Assembly: GCA_003241785.1 (NCBI GenBank)
Contig: QFPW01000004.1
Location: 124,001-188,000 of the forward strand
Direction of reading: 5' to 3'
Origin: Rhodovulum sulfidophilum
GTDB taxonomy: Bacteria; Pseudomonadota; Alphaproteobacteria; Rhodobacterales; Rhodobacteraceae
DNA: 64,000 bases
In this document: piece by piece, positions 61,861-64,000 of the stretch
Layout: each line of letters opens with the position of its first letter
Numbering within the stretch: position 1 is the first letter of the stretch
The notes under the pieces: model-generated
What the model saw: only the letters and a program-made list of their open reading frames with translations
What the model was told of the DNA's origin: nothing
Databases searched by the model: none
Position numbers and translations under genes: made by a program

Positions 61861-62911
61861 GGCGCTGCTTCTGCTCGCTTTCCTTCCCGTGGCCGCCTTC
61901 GGACAGGGTTTCGCCGGCCTCGGCCGCGAGGAGGAGGGATTCCGGCCGGTGACCCCGCCCGCCGCGCTCGCCTTCCCGCGCGACCATGGCGCGCACGAGG
62001 GGTTCCGCATCGAATGGTGGTACCTGACCGCGAACCTCAAGGGGCCGGACGGCCAGGACCTCGGCGCGCAATGGACCCTCTTCCGGCAGGCGCTGTCACC
62101 GGAGCCGGAGGCGTCGGGCTGGGACAGCGACGCGGTCTGGATGGCGCACGCGGCGGTGACGACGCCGACCAGCCACCATTTCGCCGAGACCTTCGCGCGG
62201 GGCGGCATCGGCCAGGCCGAGGTGACGGCCGAGCCCTTCGCCGCGGTGATCGACGACTGGTCGATGCGGGGCGCGGCCCAATCGGGCGAGGATGCGATCG
62301 CAAGGCTCGCCATCCACGCGGCGGGAGAGGATTTCGCCTATGACCTCGCCGCCGTGGCGGTCCCGCCGCCGGTGCCGCAGGGCGTGGACGGGTTCAGCGT
62401 GAAATCCGAGGGCGGACAGGCGTCCTACTATTACAGCCAGCCGTTCTACACCGTGACCGGTAGCGTGACGCTCGGGAGCGAGACCCTGCCGGTGACCGGC
62501 ACCGCCTGGCTCGACCGGGAATGGTCGAGCCAGCCGCTCGCCGGCGACCAGGAGGGCTGGGACTGGTTCGCCCTCTCGCTGGCAACCGGCGAGCGGGTGA
62601 TGCTGTTCGCGCTGCGCTCGGCGGGCGCCGCGCCCTTCCTCTCGGGGACGTGGATCGCCCCGGACGGCGCCGCGACCCCGCTCGCCCGCGACGGGGTCCG
62701 CCTCACGCCGCTCGCCGAAACCGAGGTCGCCGGGCGCAAGGTCCCGACGCGCTGGCGGATCGAGGTGCCGGCGCGCGGCCTCGACACCACCGCCGAGGCG
62801 GTGAACCCCGGCGCCTGGATGGGCACGGCCTATCCCTATTGGGAAGGGCCGGTCTGGCTCGACGGCGGCGCCACGGGCATGGGCTATCTGGAGATGACCG
62901 GCTACCGGTGA
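61850..62911 (+). CDS. Lipocalin-like AttH/CrtC family exported protein
   Basis: A 353-residue protein with a signal peptide (MNARALLLLAFLPVAAFG, cut near residue 18) and the family signature FRIEWWYLTANLKG, then SYYYSQPFYTVTGSV, TGTAWLDREWSSQPL and GWDWFALSLATGERVMLF. The two-lobed beta-barrel family includes AttH and carotenoid hydratases such as CrtC; no carotenoid genes are nearby. It is translationally coupled to the FtsX-like permease, so it is probably the periplasmic partner handling a hydrophobic ligand. Confidence 0.85.
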   Translation: MNARALLLLAFLPVAAFGQGFAGLGREEEGFRPVTPPAALAFPRDHGAHEGFRIEWWYLTANLKGPDGQDLGAQWTLFRQALSPEPEASGWDSDAVWMAHAAVTTPTSHHFAETFARGGIGQAEVTAEPFAAVIDDWSMRGAAQSGEDAIARLAIHAAGEDFAYDLAAVAVPPPVPQGVDGFSVKSEGGQASYYYSQPFYTVTGSVTLGSETLPVTGTAWLDREWSSQPLAGDQEGWDWFALSLATGERVMLFALRSAGAAPFLSGTWIAPDGAATPLARDGVRLTPLAETEVAGRKVPTRWRIEVPARGLDTTAEAVNPGAWMGTAYPYWEGPVWLDGGATGMGYLEMTGYR

Positions 62912-62948
62912 CTCCGGGGCGGTCCGCGGGGATTAAGCAGGTTACGCT

Positions 62949-63157
62949 GCCCCGGGCTCGACCCGGGGCCCCGATCCTCGGCGCGCCGCCCGGGGCTCGA
63001 GGTCCCGGATCAAGTCCGGGACAGCGGAGGTGTAGCGCCGCGGGCGGAGTTTGCTTCCCCGGGGCTGGATCTCGCCGCCCCGGGCTCGACGCGGGGCCCC
63101 GACCCTCGGCGCGCCGCCCGGGGCTGGAGGTCCCGGATCAGGTCCGGGATAGCGGAG
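62949..63157. repeat. Two 81-bp direct repeats built of family III palindromes
   Basis: Copy A at 62949-63029 and copy B at 63077-63157 differ at about five positions. Each holds a CCCCGGGCTCGAC-type palindrome, GGCGCGCCGCC in the middle, and a second palindrome GTCCCGGAT-CA-GTCCGGGA-like at its right end. They fill most of the 334-bp gap between the AttH-like and DUF2237 genes, in which I find no reading frame. Confidence 0.75.
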
Positions 63158-63245
63158 CACTTCCTCCGCGCGCGGCTCCCCGGAGACCGCGCGGATGGAC
63201 AGCGGAGCGCGAAGGGACCAACATGGGTCGGGGAGGATGAGGGAC

Positions 63246-63644
63246 ATGACCGAAACGATCGAAGAGAGCATCAACGTCCTCGGCGAGAAGCTCAAACCCT
63301 GCGCCTTCGACCCGGTGACCGGGTTCTACCGCAACGGCTGCTGCGATACCGGCGCGGAGGATCGCGGCGCGCATACGGTCTGCGTCCGCGTCACCGAGGA
63401 GTTCCTCGCCTATTCCCGGGCCCGCGGCAACGACCTCTCGACGCCCCGGCCCGAGTTCGGCTTCCACGGCCTCCGGCCCGGCGATCGCTGGTGCCTCTGC
63501 GCCGAGCGCTGGAAGGAGGCCTGGATGGCCGGCGTGGCGCCGAAGGTGATCCTCGCCAGCACGCACCGCGCCACGCTGCGCCATGTGCCGATCGAGGCGC
63601 TGCTCGCCAATGCGATGCCGGGAAAGGGGACGACGCGGGCGTAG
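63246..63644 (+). CDS. DUF2237 family protein
   Basis: A 132-residue soluble protein with the family hallmarks LNVLGEKLKPC-like opening (INVLGEKLKPCAFDPVTGFYRNGCCDTG), VCVRVTEEFLAYSRARGNDLSTP and PGDRWCLCAERWKEA. Five cysteines are concentrated in two clusters, suggesting metal or redox chemistry, but the function is unknown. ATG at 63246 follows GGGGAGGATGAGG. It is convergent with the DUF1622 gene. Confidence 0.85.
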   Translation: MTETIEESINVLGEKLKPCAFDPVTGFYRNGCCDTGAEDRGAHTVCVRVTEEFLAYSRARGNDLSTPRPEFGFHGLRPGDRWCLCAERWKEAWMAGVAPKVILASTHRATLRHVPIEALLANAMPGKGTTRA

Positions 63645-63647
63645 GCT

Positions 63648-64000
63648 TCAGTCCGGCCGGTCCATCTCGCGCCGGATCTCGCCGATCTCGCGGTCGAGGA
63701 AGAAGCTGATCGCCGAGCGGATGAGCACCAGCAGGCCGAGAAACAGCAGATCGTTGAGCGCGAGGCTGAGCGCGGTGTGGATGATGTCCGAGACGATCAG
63801 GAGCTCGAGCCCCGCGAGGATGTAGCGGCCGAGCTGCGCGCGCTGCGCGTCGATCCCGCGCAGCCGGAGCGCGGTCTCGCCCGCCGTCTCGGCGCCGACG
63901 AAGCCGAGCACGAAGCGGGTGGCACCGATCAGCATCACGACGATCGACAGGATGTCGATCCCCGCCGTCACCCATTCGAGCGCCTCGACCAGCCCCGAAA
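63648..64000 (-). CDS. DUF1622 family membrane protein, 5' end beyond the window
   Basis: The frame is open to the right edge. A GTG at 63971 (VTAGIDIL) is a possible start, but LVEALEW-like sequence continues in frame upstream, as in longer family members, so I treat it as partial. Three hydrophobic helices (about residues 5-25, 48-67 and 70-90 of the GTG version) and a charged end EIGEIRREMDRPD fit DUF1622 inner-membrane proteins of unknown function. Confidence 0.75.
   Translation of the reverse strand, partial: SGLVEALEWVTAGIDILSIVVMLIGATRFVLGFVGAETAGETALRLRGIDAQRAQLGRYILAGLELLIVSDIIHTALSLALNDLLFLGLLVLIRSAISFFLDREIGEIRREMDRPD

Overview
This window is a very GC-rich chromosomal segment of an alphaproteobacterium, most likely of the order Rhodobacterales. 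The evidence is the gene set: class II ribonucleotide reductase NrdJ, short HisG with HisZ, an FrcBCA/FrcR fructose importer, DUF1489, YjhX and a DUF6280-like protein, plus promoters with poor -35 boxes and 4-nt gene overlaps. I see no rRNA, tRNA, CRISPR array, prophage or IS element. The only mobile-type gene is a REP-associated tyrosine transposase (RAYT) near the left edge.

Left part (1-20000): the 3' end of ettA, a RAYT flanked by its REP palindromes, a DUF2938 membrane protein, a Tat-type serine hydrolase, two very small genes, nrdJ behind a clear promoter, a DMT exporter, DUF1489 and a secreted protein. A hisS-hisZ-hisG-clc operon follows, with a frameshift in the ClC gene. Next come a PQQ-type sugar dehydrogenase, a flavin reductase, a CNNM/CorC transporter with slyX, CorA, and an acyl-CoA ligase.

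Middle (20000-39800): a Kbp-like BON-LysM protein, an ABC exporter, UbiH, an amidase, an aminotransferase followed by ftsK, lolA, an alcohol dehydrogenase-xdhC-mocA operon, and a PAP2 phosphatase. A tightly overlapping run then encodes a TSUP exporter, a BchC-like zinc-less dehydrogenase, a degenerate 6-carboxytetrahydropterin synthase homologue, a GT4 glycosyltransferase and a methyltransferase. It faces a RibD-like reductase. This looks like a small uncharacterised pathway and is the best candidate here for an undescribed system. A gene-free kilobase follows, carrying three strong hairpins.

Right part (39800-64000): the frcBCA fructose ABC operon with divergent ROK regulator frcR and an AT-rich palindromic operator; radC; an RTX protein; a BMP-type nucleoside ABC importer; dnaE; a GAP-family protein; an orphan YjhX toxin homologue; small conserved proteins with clear promoter and terminator signals; a VOC protein; a YeaQ-type membrane protein; a rhomboid protease; an AttE/FtsX/AttH-like ABC operon; and small DUF2237 and DUF1622 genes.

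Three dispersed palindrome families occur. Two start with GTAG like classical REPs. In four genes (ettA, RAYT, DUF2938, ftsK) the stop codon is the TAG of that GTAG.
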